DNA of 22,254 nucleotides, taken from assembly GCA_019314185.1 (NCBI GenBank), contig JAFCZU010000012.1:1-22254 (forward strand). Reading direction: 5' to 3'. A program made the translations under genes and the position numbers. This stretch comes from Deltaproteobacteria bacterium (GTDB taxonomy: Bacteria > Desulfobacterota > Desulfobacteria > Desulfobacterales > ETH-SRB1). The notes under the pieces were generated by a model. The model was not told where the DNA came from. It saw only the letters and a program-made list of their open reading frames with translations, and ran no database searches. Positions 1 to 7,919 of this stretch are shown one piece after another (the first letter of the stretch is position 1; each line of letters begins with the position of its first letter).

Positions 1-61
1 TATTACAAGTCACCGCCAAAATTTTTTCTTAGATGTCAAGCAAAAACTTTACTTTCTTTCA

Positions 62-167
62 TTTTTTTCACCGTCTTTTTTAACACATGCAAAAACCTAA
101 CCGGACATTACTGATTTTTTTCACCGTCTTTTTTAACACATGCAAAAACCTAACCGGACATTACTGA
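62..167. repeat. Perfect 53-bp tandem duplication (two units)
   Basis: Bases 62-114 and 115-167 are identical over 53 bp and directly adjacent. Each unit starts with a run of seven T followed by CACCGTC and ends with CCGGACATTACTGA. Read on the minus strand, the unit boundary at 167/168 is exactly where the membrane-protein frame stops looking like a membrane protein and runs into a stop. The repeat could be the end of a mobile element, a duplication after a deletion, or an assembly artefact; no transposase is visible here. Confidence 0.95.
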
Positions 168-495
168 GAATTAATGGAAATATAGCTGAATTAAGAAAAA
201 TCTGCACTATGATTATCGCTATACTGTTGCCAATACCAAACAGTAAATAAACAAAACTTATAAAGAAAATGAAAAGCTTGTGGAACTGCCCGCGAGGAGC
301 AATCTCCGGGAATTCAGCAGTGCCTTTAATCCAGTTTACAATTTCAATCGATTTAGGTTCGTAAAATTGTATGAAATCCGCGGAACGGCCCCATCCATAA
401 AAATAAAGTAATATCGCTTGCACTATCAAGACAGATAAAAAAATATAGAAATACAACTTCCAATCTGTTTTGGTTTTGTTAAATGTTTTTTCCAT
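133..495 (-). pseudogene. Truncated multi-membrane-span protein, possibly the N-terminus of a PMT/ArnT-like glycosyltransferase
   Basis: The reading frame starts with ATG at 495, 6 bases after the stop of the O-antigen ligase gene, so it looks like the next gene of the operon. It codes for 120 residues. There is a membrane segment near residues 14-33, an acidic periplasmic-looking loop with aromatic residues (FIQFYEPKS, about 42-50), and two hydrophobic segments at about 70-108. This resembles the start of dolichyl-phosphate-mannose or ArnT-type glycosyltransferases (GT-C fold), which are normally 450-600 residues long, but the resemblance is loose. The last 10 or so residues are encoded by the 53-bp tandem repeat and are probably not native, so the gene is best seen as an N-terminal remnant. 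It could instead be an intact small membrane protein of unknown role. Confidence 0.55.
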
Positions 496-501
496 TTATT
501 T

Positions 502-1803
502 TTATACCGTTTCGCAGTTACGTAATTTACCAACGCGTTCAATCCGATAGGTAGCTGCCGTGAGGCCCACAAAAACCCAGAATATCTCATTTAATAAAAC
601 TGGTTTAAAGGCATCCTGAACAAGAGCTGCCACGCTCATACCGGCAAGGGCGCACAATGTGGCGCTGCTTATTACCTTGCTGATTAAAAACTTGCTGTTT
701 CTAAATACGCGGTAGCTCATTATACTTACACTGGCAAGTAACCACAAAAAAGCCATTAAACCAAAGATGCCGGATTCAAGGAAAACTTTCACATAATGAT
801 TATGGGCTTCTTCGAATATTTGATGCTGACCTCCTTTACCAAAACCTGTCAGAAATTGACCGGATCCATATTGTATATAATTTTTACAGTATTCTATCCG
901 TTCAGAAAGTCCCCCGATATAACTTTTCCAATGAAATGCCCTTGTAACATCGCCGTATTTAGATCCCTCCAAAATAACAAAACTTTGCAACAACATGATT
1001 AGCACAAGTGCAAATAAACATATTATGAAAAATAATTTTATCTTCCTTTTATCCAAAAACACTAAGGTTATGATGCCTACAGCAAAAAAAACAATGGCTA
1101 TTTTCTCGCCGGAATAGATAGAACAAGCAGTAAACAACATGCCCATACCCAAAAAAAACAGTTTCTTTTTTAAGCTACCTTGATAAAAAAATAGATAGCT
1201 GTAAGCCAGAAATGACATCAAGGCAAAAAATCCGGCGACTGTTAGTGGAGATGTTTCTCCTATCAGGCTGATTCCATAACGGGCAAGGAGCGCTTTATGC
1301 TGGGAAACACCTTCCAATGGAGCAATCAGAAAGAGTTGGTGCCCTTGATTTGTAACTACTTGAAATAATGCCCAGCAAACGCTCATGATTCCGGCAAAGA
1401 GTAGTACATAATATATTTTTTTGAGAGCCTCTTTATCGCGAATACAATTTGCGATAAAGAGGAAAATCACGAAAAACTCTATCTCTTTTAACGTATAAAA
1501 TAATGCCCTTGAGAAGACTGTCTTTTGAAAGAATAAGGCAATAATAGTGGTAAAAAAAACAATGGCTAAATAAACCGCAATGGGTTTGAATAAAGGCGTC
1601 AGGTAAATACGCGGCCTTAGGGAAAGAATCAATACCCATATCAAAACAAAAAAGAAAAGAAGAATATCCTCAACTCTCAATTCCACAGTTCGTCCCGGTA
1701 TATTAGCCAGAGGAAAGCGGGGGGAAAAAGCAATTGCCAGAATGACCAATGCCGAAGCAAGTATAAAAAAATTGTTATATTTTAAGGTTTTGTCCATAAT
1801 CAC
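502..1803 (-). CDS. O-antigen ligase / O-antigen polymerase (Wzy/WaaL-type) membrane protein
   Basis: This polytopic inner-membrane protein is about 430 residues long with some ten or more hydrophobic segments. Near residue 335 it has the EEAHNHYVKVFLESGIFGL stretch, in which HNHY followed by an amphipathic ESG motif is the hallmark of the Wzy_C / O-antigen ligase family (PF04932). Such proteins polymerise glycan repeat units or join finished glycan to lipid A-core, or to protein, on the periplasmic face. The start may be GTG at 1803, which overlaps the upstream stop by 4 bases (GTGA), or ATG at 1797; translation is coupled in either case. With Wzx nearby it completes the export side of the pathway. 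Ligase and polymerase cannot be told apart from sequence alone. Confidence 0.85.
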   Translation of the reverse strand: MIMDKTLKYNNFFILASALVILAIAFSPRFPLANIPGRTVELRVEDILLFFFVLIWVLILSLRPRIYLTPLFKPIAVYLAIVFFTTIIALFFQKTVFSRALFYTLKEIEFFVIFLFIANCIRDKEALKKIYYVLLFAGIMSVCWALFQVVTNQGHQLFLIAPLEGVSQHKALLARYGISLIGETSPLTVAGFFALMSFLAYSYLFFYQGSLKKKLFFLGMGMLFTACSIYSGEKIAIVFFAVGIITLVFLDKRKIKLFFIICLFALVLIMLLQSFVILEGSKYGDVTRAFHWKSYIGGLSERIEYCKNYIQYGSGQFLTGFGKGGQHQIFEEAHNHYVKVFLESGIFGLMAFLWLLASVSIMSYRVFRNSKFLISKVISSATLCALAGMSVAALVQDAFKPVLLNEIFWVFVGLTAATYRIERVGKLRNCETV

Positions 1804-2651
1804 AGAAACAATGTTTGCAACCTTCGTTTAACTGCGAGCAATAATCTCCAGGGATAAAACAGAGAAATCAAAGAAAAAACACGTTCTGGGAATGGAGATC
1901 TTCCCAGCCCGCTCTTGTCGAGAACCCAGTCGGCATCCCGCAGAGTCAGCATATTTGTCAAACCGCCCGCTATTTCGATATTTCTCTGCCATTCAGGCCC
2001 GCCGACTCTCTTCTTTTCACCAAACTTTGAATGTGAAAAATTATGATTTTGGTGAACAACAGTAATCGCATCTGTAGCATTTATTACTGGTACTCTCCGG
2101 GAGCGCATATCATAGATAAGCCACGAATCCCACCCGGGTCTACCCACTGCAAATGCCGGCATATTGACCAAATTTCGAGGAAAAACAAAATAATCCATGC
2201 CCGAAAGACCGTGCGGCTTACCTTCATTTTTAACCCTTTCAAGCAATTCGCCAGTCCATCCATTATCTTCAAAGTCAATTTCCTCTTTAATATCCAGATC
2301 CCAGCGCCTTCCACACATCAGGAATGCAGGTTTATCAATTTTCTGAACCACTTCGATCAAATCCTGAAAGAAAATAACATCCGCATTGGCATACATTAAA
2401 AAATCATTTTGGGCCAATTTCTGAGCTGAACTGAAAGCCGAACTCAAAAGAGGAGTCCCAAATTCATTCTTTTCTATAAACGGAATATGCTTGGCACCCA
2501 GTTCATGAGCCGTTTCCGCCACGCCCTCATCGTCGCCGAACAAAATGATTTCGCAGGTTGGTTTCAGCGAAAGCCAGCTTTGTATGGCATTCCTTTGAAT
2601 TACCCTGATGTGATTCACAAAAGGTTTCGGAATACTGAATATCGTTATCAT
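1800..2651 (-). CDS. GT-A-like glycosyltransferase
   Basis: The protein has 283 residues and no membrane segments, so it is probably a cytoplasmic enzyme building the glycan on its lipid carrier. The N-terminal half has a nucleotide-sugar fold pattern: strand ITIFSIPK at the start, strand IILFGDDEG at about 35-43, and FLMYANADVIFF at about 84-95, where NAD takes the place of the DXD metal and nucleotide motif. The C-terminal half has aromatic and His-rich acceptor-site-like stretches (GWDSWLIYDM, VHQNHNFSH). It starts 7 bases after the methyltransferase stop and ends overlapping the ligase gene start. The donor and acceptor cannot be inferred. Membership of a glycosyltransferase family is likely; the precise family is uncertain. 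Confidence 0.7.
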   Translation of the reverse strand: MITIFSIPKPFVNHIRVIQRNAIQSWLSLKPTCEIILFGDDEGVAETAHELGAKHIPFIEKNEFGTPLLSSAFSSAQKLAQNDFLMYANADVIFFQDLIEVVQKIDKPAFLMCGRRWDLDIKEEIDFEDNGWTGELLERVKNEGKPHGLSGMDYFVFPRNLVNMPAFAVGRPGWDSWLIYDMRSRRVPVINATDAITVVHQNHNFSHSKFGEKKRVGGPEWQRNIEIAGGLTNMLTLRDADWVLDKSGLGRSPFPERVFSLISLFYPWRLLLAVKRRLQTLFL

Positions 2652-2658
2652 GGACTTT

Positions 2659-3324
2659 TTACTTAACGGCTTCCAGATTCAAGCTGATAGGCCACTTCCT
2701 GTCATGCAGGGGAAATTTTCGTTTCGACCAATCATTAAAATTATGATGCGTTGCATTTTCAGAATTCCACCTTCTCACCTCGTTGAATCCACTTTTCAGC
2801 AGAATCTGTCTCAGGTAATCTTCATTAAATACGGAACGATGGAAATTATCAGCGTATCCCTGGCCCCCCATCAGAGGCTCGATAATATCACCAACGTTTT
2901 TCCTTTCCTGATACATGGAAACAATAACGTCAAAATCCGGTACTGACAGACGCAGAACCCCTCCTTTTTTCAAGCAGAGATACAAACCTTTTACTGTTTT
3001 GATCAGTCTTTGGTGGGACACATGCTCCAGAACATGGCAGGCATATATCAGGTCGGCATATTCTTCGTCAAACAATTCAGCGCAATTTTCAATTGATCCC
3101 ACACGATGAATATGCCACCCCGTCCTTGAATCAACATTAATATATTTCGGATCATTGAAATCACCACATCCAATATGTATCAATACTTTTCTATCCTGAT
3201 TAACCGGAAGCGGTCTTTCCTTAAATTTTCTGACAAATGCCCCGATCCCAAACAACCATAAATCATTACGAAGAATGGAAATCGATTTCCTTTTTATTTT
3301 CTTTATGATATCGAGCATTTTCAT
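2659..3324 (-). CDS. SAM-dependent methyltransferase (class I, Methyltransf_11-like)
   Basis: The protein has 221 residues with a Rossmann-type methyltransferase core. The SAM-binding glycine motif LIHIGCGDFN lies at about 48-57, an acidic strand end (NVDSRTGW) follows at about 63-70, and YADLIYACHVLEHV at about 88-101 matches the DLI..HVLEH motif of this family. GGVLRLSVPDF at about 121-131 is the following strand. Related proteins in polysaccharide clusters (the COG4627 type) are thought to O-methylate sugars of the growing glycan or to cap it. It lies between the flippase and a glycosyltransferase, which supports a glycan-tailoring role. The start at 3324 (MKMLD) is 33 bases after the flippase stop. 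The acceptor is unknown. Confidence 0.8.
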   Translation of the reverse strand: MKMLDIIKKIKRKSISILRNDLWLFGIGAFVRKFKERPLPVNQDRKVLIHIGCGDFNDPKYINVDSRTGWHIHRVGSIENCAELFDEEYADLIYACHVLEHVSHQRLIKTVKGLYLCLKKGGVLRLSVPDFDVIVSMYQERKNVGDIIEPLMGGQGYADNFHRSVFNEDYLRQILLKSGFNEVRRWNSENATHHNFNDWSKRKFPLHDRKWPISLNLEAVK

Positions 3325-3357
3325 ACGAGAATTTCCGGTATTCTATGGACTAAAGTA

Positions 3358-4839
3358 TCAGGCCTGACCGAACGTGTATATATTCAGTCTCTGCAAGATC
3401 TTCTGGCCTGTCAAAAGAATCGTGCAATATACAAGCGTCCCTATCAGAATCACGAAAAGGATATTCAGTGTCTCCATGAAAGGCTGAGATATAACAAAAA
3501 TCATACTCAAACTTGATAGCAGGGCTCCGATAAGAAAAAACAAAATTTCTGTGTTAAACGGATGAACAGAAGCAAACCGAAAAGCAAACGCAAAGTATAT
3601 GACCACCATCAGCACATTACTGATTACTGCAGAATAGGCGGCTCCGTAAAGACTGTATTTGGGAATGAGTATAAGATTCAAAACTGTGTTGATAATTGCG
3701 CCTATTACTGCCACCCAGAACGTCTTTCCCTGATGATTGGTGGCAATAAGAACCTGACTGCATGTAACAGAAAAGGCATAGGTCCCAACCATGAAGATTA
3801 GAATCTGAAATACTGGAACTGAGGCCGAATAATCTGAACCGTAGAAGAATTCTATAAGCCTTGGAGCCGTGGATATACCTCCAACGATAATCGGAATTGC
3901 CATAAAAATCATAATGCCGAGCTGGTAATTCCATACCTTCTGAAGCCTTGCTTGCGATTTCCTGGCAGACTGACTCAATATGGGAAAAAAATTCAGCGAT
4001 ATTATTGCAGCCGGTGCAAAAGTAACCATGACGATCTTCAACGCCGCATTGTACCAGCCGGTTTGGGTAATCTGTCCCAAATACCCCATGATGATCGAAT
4101 CGGTAAAGCCGTATATCATACTGAATATTGAGGTCAAAGCCAGCGGCCAGGACATGGCCAGAAAACGCTTCCAGACGGACACATCCAGAGAAAGCCTTAA
4201 AGGCAAAATCCTGAAATGGAAAAAGCAAAATACGATTGTGACGGCAGCAATGCTTGAAAATAAATAACTCAGACTGATATTTAAAACAGAGGGGCAATAA
4301 AAAAGAACAAACATCCCACAGGACGTAACAAACACGATTTGAATCATGTTCGCCCAGGATTCATATTCCATCCGCTGGCGTGCACGAAGAAAGGCATAAA
4401 AAATCTCAGGGAACAAACTGATAAATGAAAACGTCGCAAGTATCCAGATAACTTTACGGATATACTGATCTTCGGTAATAAAAAAGGAACAGACAAATAC
4501 AACGGCAAGTGTACCAAATCCTAACAAGATCCTCAGGGAAAAAAGAGCAAAGAAGTCTTCTTCCCTTTTTTTATCCCGGGCAAGCTCGCGTGTGATGATT
4601 CCTGAGAGGCCCATGTCAAAAAAACTGACAAACAGCGAGGCAACGGCCAATGCAAAGCTGAATTTACCGTAATCGGTAGCCCCCAGTATTCGGGCTATGT
4701 AAATAAATAAAACGGCCCGAAAAATCCTCCCCACACCTTCTGAAAGGCCAAGCCAGAAGGTATTCTTTAAAAGCGTTTGCTTAAGACTTCTATTTTCTAA
4801 TAATAAAGATCTGATACCAGGGAAATTCTTTACATTCAT
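3358..4839 (-). CDS. wzx: Wzx-type polysaccharide flippase (MOP superfamily)
   Basis: The protein has 493 residues with about 14 hydrophobic segments spread along the chain, the usual size and layout of Wzx/RfbX transporters. The opening (TFWLGLSEGVGRIFRAVLFIYIARILGATDYGKFSFALA, about residues 28-66) is the typical polysaccharide-biosynthesis membrane-protein start, with the R.LG..DYG.F.FA pattern. This family flips undecaprenyl-diphosphate-linked oligosaccharides across the inner membrane. Its presence with an O-antigen ligase/polymerase and transferases indicates a Wzx/Wzy-dependent surface glycan. No initiating phosphoglycosyltransferase or chain-length regulator is seen in the window. A 61-base gap separates it from the preceding AT-rich gene. 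The substrate cannot be read from sequence. Confidence 0.9.
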   Translation of the reverse strand: MNVKNFPGIRSLLLENRSLKQTLLKNTFWLGLSEGVGRIFRAVLFIYIARILGATDYGKFSFALAVASLFVSFFDMGLSGIITRELARDKKREEDFFALFSLRILLGFGTLAVVFVCSFFITEDQYIRKVIWILATFSFISLFPEIFYAFLRARQRMEYESWANMIQIVFVTSCGMFVLFYCPSVLNISLSYLFSSIAAVTIVFCFFHFRILPLRLSLDVSVWKRFLAMSWPLALTSIFSMIYGFTDSIIMGYLGQITQTGWYNAALKIVMVTFAPAAIISLNFFPILSQSARKSQARLQKVWNYQLGIMIFMAIPIIVGGISTAPRLIEFFYGSDYSASVPVFQILIFMVGTYAFSVTCSQVLIATNHQGKTFWVAVIGAIINTVLNLILIPKYSLYGAAYSAVISNVLMVVIYFAFAFRFASVHPFNTEILFFLIGALLSSLSMIFVISQPFMETLNILFVILIGTLVYCTILLTGQKILQRLNIYTFGQA

Positions 4840-4900
4840 AGGCTTGGCTTATGAGGCATTTCGTAGGCAGGATAGACAATACTTTGGACTTTGAGACCAG

Positions 4901-6058
4901 TCATAGATTAATTATTTCAGCCCAGTCATCTCCACAATCATTTTCAACCGGCGAAACATTTATAGAATCAATAGCTCCGATTTCATCAACCGATTTAATG
5001 TTATAAAGAAACGGATTTTCACACACGTTTTCATTTTCAAAGAAAGCTCTCGGATACTCACTGTTGAATTCGAGATACCGATAGACCATATAGGATGGAA
5101 TGCCACGAGATGCTGAATATAAAAGGGAAGTGGAAGCGACAGAATAACAAGCCCTTACACGCTGAATATTCTGCTCCAAATGTATCTCTGATATTAATCT
5201 TCCATTATATAATTCAAACTTAATATTCTTAAGGCCTGGCATAACTTTACTTTGATCGGATGGATGAGGTTTATAAATCAACTTGCATTCCTTATAATGA
5301 TGTGAAAGAAGATCAAAAAAAAGTCTCAATCTTGCTACATATATTTCATAAGGCAGACTACACCCATAAGCTTCGTATACTGTAGTATCACCATAAATTA
5401 TGATAATATTTTTTTTGAAAGTTGATCGTTTGATAATCGGTTCAAACACATTATATACAGGATTAAATTCAGCGTCACACCTCTTGAAACGTGACATTTT
5501 CATAAAAGGATTATTGAATTCTAAAATTTTTCGACGCGGTTTCCGCACATATAGATAGCTTAACCTCATATGATAATAGACAGGAGTCAATCTAAAAATA
5601 AAGGTAAACAAACTTAGATACAAGCTTCTCAGAATATCGATCTCAATCTTAAATTCAGGAGCCGTACCAATACCAATAGTTTGTCTGCATTTCTTGTTTC
5701 GCATCAATCTACTTAAAATAGCATTAACAGGAAGATAAGCCGAGAAATTCGTAAAGATAATAAACGCATCAATGGTATTTATAATTGGCTTAATTTTATT
5801 TCTGAAACTTCTTAAAAATCTATATAAACTCAACCCAGCTCTAAGTATATTTAATTCGTACTTCGTATCAGGTAAAATTATCACATGATCAAATTTTTTT
5901 GAATACAACCCAATAATTTCTGAATTTAGATATGGATGACTACAAAAAATTAGGATACTGAAATGATCTTTATAGACCCTTCTAATGTAATCATATTTAG
6001 GTAAACACGATGGGTGATGCGAGATAAAAATTAGAGCAGTATTTTTCATTAAGTTCAT
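4901..6058 (-). CDS. GT-B-like glycosyltransferase, candidate sialyl/nonulosonyl-transferase
   Basis: The protein has 385 residues, with no signal peptide and no convincing membrane span. In its C-terminal half it has IYKPHPS (K263-P264-H265-P266) and ASTSLLYS (S309-T310-S311). Bacterial sialyltransferases of the GT52/GT80/polysialyltransferase group carry an HP motif and a downstream S/T-S/T motif that bind the CMP donor, and the order and spacing fit. A nonulosonic-acid role is attractive because the locus makes CMP-pseudaminic acid, but the match is motif-level only. CDP-glycerol-type or other GT-B capsule enzymes are alternatives. The gene is visibly AT-rich compared with the pse genes upstream, suggesting a separate origin. 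The start could be ATG at 6058 or at 6049; neither has a strong ribosome-binding site. Confidence 0.65.
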   Translation of the reverse strand: MNLMKNTALIFISHHPSCLPKYDYIRRVYKDHFSILIFCSHPYLNSEIIGLYSKKFDHVIILPDTKYELNILRAGLSLYRFLRSFRNKIKPIINTIDAFIIFTNFSAYLPVNAILSRLMRNKKCRQTIGIGTAPEFKIEIDILRSLYLSLFTFIFRLTPVYYHMRLSYLYVRKPRRKILEFNNPFMKMSRFKRCDAEFNPVYNVFEPIIKRSTFKKNIIIIYGDTTVYEAYGCSLPYEIYVARLRLFFDLLSHHYKECKLIYKPHPSDQSKVMPGLKNIKFELYNGRLISEIHLEQNIQRVRACYSVASTSLLYSASRGIPSYMVYRYLEFNSEYPRAFFENENVCENPFLYNIKSVDEIGAIDSINVSPVENDCGDDWAEIINL

Positions 6059-6081
6059 TCTTCGTTATTTGTCAAACACAA

Positions 6082-7788
6082 CTAATTGGGATTCACAACA
6101 CTTTTTTTATCTATAATTGATTCCGCTATATGTTTCATATTTTTATCATTGACTATAAATTGTTTATAATTTTTTAGTACATTCCAGTCGATTGGATGCC
6201 CCGTGCAATACATATCATCCCTAAAAAACGGGATACGAACCTGCTGGCGGAAATAATAATAATAGGCATATCGTTCAATAATATCATAATTATTTTCTAT
6301 AAAATGATATAAGGGTTGCGGCTCCTCAATTAAGCGGAAATATTCTTCTTTTCTCTCTATTATTGGTACGGCCCCAGCAAATTTGTAATGAATATTGGCA
6401 GCAGTAATCACCGGTTTCTTGAAGTAACTATGCTCCAAACCTACAGTACTGCTAAAAACAACACCTATGCATCCTTTATCCATGAGATCAAAACTAGCAA
6501 TGGGATAGTCGCCCTTAATCATCACAATATGCTCAGGAAGTGATCCGAAATGGTCCATAATTATTTTTTCTGCACCATGACTGGTAAAATCCTCGCTTAA
6601 TCTCTCACCGGGATGTGGCTTAATAAACAAAATACTGTCATCTCGATTAATGAAAAACTTAATTGTTTCAATCATCCACTCCACATCATCCTTAAAAAAA
6701 CTTCCCATTGAATCATAACTATCAAGATAACCCTTGTCCCAAATTACATGAGGATAAAGTGCAAACTTTTTTTTATCCTTCGAATTCAGCAATTTGTCCA
6801 GCTTTTCATCAGAATAATTCCGCTTAGCCGCATTATATAGCTTGTATTCCACTGATTTTCCATGTTTTTTATCTTGAAAAAATCTACGCAATACATCTCG
6901 TTGATCCTTTGATAAGTCCTCGTTTCTCGATACCTCCCAAAGATCTCTCGCCACAATGTCACTAAGGTCCTCTCCAAGTTTTGTAATATAGAAGCATCCC
7001 ATATTATTTACCGATTTTTCATATCTGTATGCAGATACCCCTTTGTTGTGGAAATACTCCGAAATTGGCCCCCATGTAGAATAACCTCCATGCAATGATA
7101 TAAAATGTGTTGGACTTTCTTGTACAAATAAATTCTTTGCAATCTGCACCATTAACATGCCTTGAAAAAGATTGTGTTTAATGACTTTTAAATGACGTTT
7201 ATCATTAAAGTCAAAAATTCCGTATTTGAAATATTTATTACAGGAGTTCAATGCATGCCTCCCCACATTTACACCCAAAAAGCTATAATTAATTAAATCA
7301 TCAGCATCAAGAAGGGTAACGGTTTCTTGAATTAATCTTTGTTCATCATTGTTAATGAATTGTGACAACACTATAAAATCATTGGGATATAGCTTCTTAA
7401 AATATGCGCGTTCGTTACTGCACATTCTACATATTTCTTTATCTGATTGACCTAAGGTCGCACCGTCACAGGAAGATAAAAAACTATTGCAAATAAGATT
7501 TTGTACATTGGCGCCATGGTAACGTAATGTATCAGACAGAACTTTTTCAAAAACAGCGAGATTATACATTGCATATGTACGTAAACCATAAATAATAATT
7601 TTAGCACGATTACTTTCCCTGTTAGGATAACATTTCCAGAATTTTCGCATTTTATCTTGTTGAAAATAAGGTCGCCAATCACTAAATGGCTTAAAGTTTA
7701 GAAAAGGGGCTTTAAGAACAAAATAGATTATGTCAAAGGGGAGTATCGAATAAAATATTCTCAAAATTCTTTTCAATATGTTCGGCAT
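6082..7788 (-). CDS. Capsule-polysaccharide-synthesis-like GT-B protein with KPHP/SST motifs
   Basis: From ATG at 7788 the protein is 568 residues long. That start has GGAG 7 bases upstream; the frame stays open to a TTG at 7923 that overlaps the previous stop, but those 45 extra residues look non-coding. Motifs include ISLHGGYSTWG at about 230-240, LFIKPHPGE at 387-395 and VVFSSTVGLE at 443-452. KPHP followed by SST, with a late conserved stretch near 451-470, is the donor-site pattern of capsule and Kdo/sialyl-type GT-B transferases. An N-terminal cysteine cluster (C100, C107, C120, C123) could bind a metal. Base composition is AT-rich like the next gene downstream. It probably transfers a sugar of the glycan, perhaps the nonulosonic acid; the exact function is unknown. 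Confidence 0.65.
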   Translation of the reverse strand: MPNILKRILRIFYSILPFDIIYFVLKAPFLNFKPFSDWRPYFQQDKMRKFWKCYPNRESNRAKIIIYGLRTYAMYNLAVFEKVLSDTLRYHGANVQNLICNSFLSSCDGATLGQSDKEICRMCSNERAYFKKLYPNDFIVLSQFINNDEQRLIQETVTLLDADDLINYSFLGVNVGRHALNSCNKYFKYGIFDFNDKRHLKVIKHNLFQGMLMVQIAKNLFVQESPTHFISLHGGYSTWGPISEYFHNKGVSAYRYEKSVNNMGCFYITKLGEDLSDIVARDLWEVSRNEDLSKDQRDVLRRFFQDKKHGKSVEYKLYNAAKRNYSDEKLDKLLNSKDKKKFALYPHVIWDKGYLDSYDSMGSFFKDDVEWMIETIKFFINRDDSILFIKPHPGERLSEDFTSHGAEKIIMDHFGSLPEHIVMIKGDYPIASFDLMDKGCIGVVFSSTVGLEHSYFKKPVITAANIHYKFAGAVPIIERKEEYFRLIEEPQPLYHFIENNYDIIERYAYYYYFRQQVRIPFFRDDMYCTGHPIDWNVLKNYKQFIVNDKNMKHIAESIIDKKSVVNPN

Positions 7789-7790
7789 AT

Positions 7791-7798
7791 TTCGTCTC
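7791..7798 (-). promoter_or_regulatory. Ribosome-binding site deciding the start at 7788
   Basis: On the minus strand TTGGAGACGAAAT precedes the ATG at 7788, giving GGAG with a 7-base spacer. No comparable site precedes the upstream TTG at 7923, so 7788 is preferred, leaving a 131-base spacer after the amidotransferase gene. Confidence 0.6.
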
Positions 7799-7919
7799 CA
7801 ATAAAATTGAGTCAGGAGGTGCACATTCCTATGAAACTGGCCGAAAACCATAATTAGAATGGCCGGCAATTTGCAATGGCAAGCTTGACAATCCAGCCCC
7901 CTATCAACATCTGTCAATA

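Noticed and set aside
3617..4297. Second minus-strand frame of 226 codons within the flippase gene
   Set aside because: It overlaps the Wzx coding frame, which has clear family pattern and membrane segments; this frame is rich in Cys/His and has no recognisable domain.
7912..7917. TTGACA on the minus strand as a -35 box for the gene at 7788
   Set aside because: No acceptable -10 hexamer is found 16-18 bases downstream; the match is probably chance.
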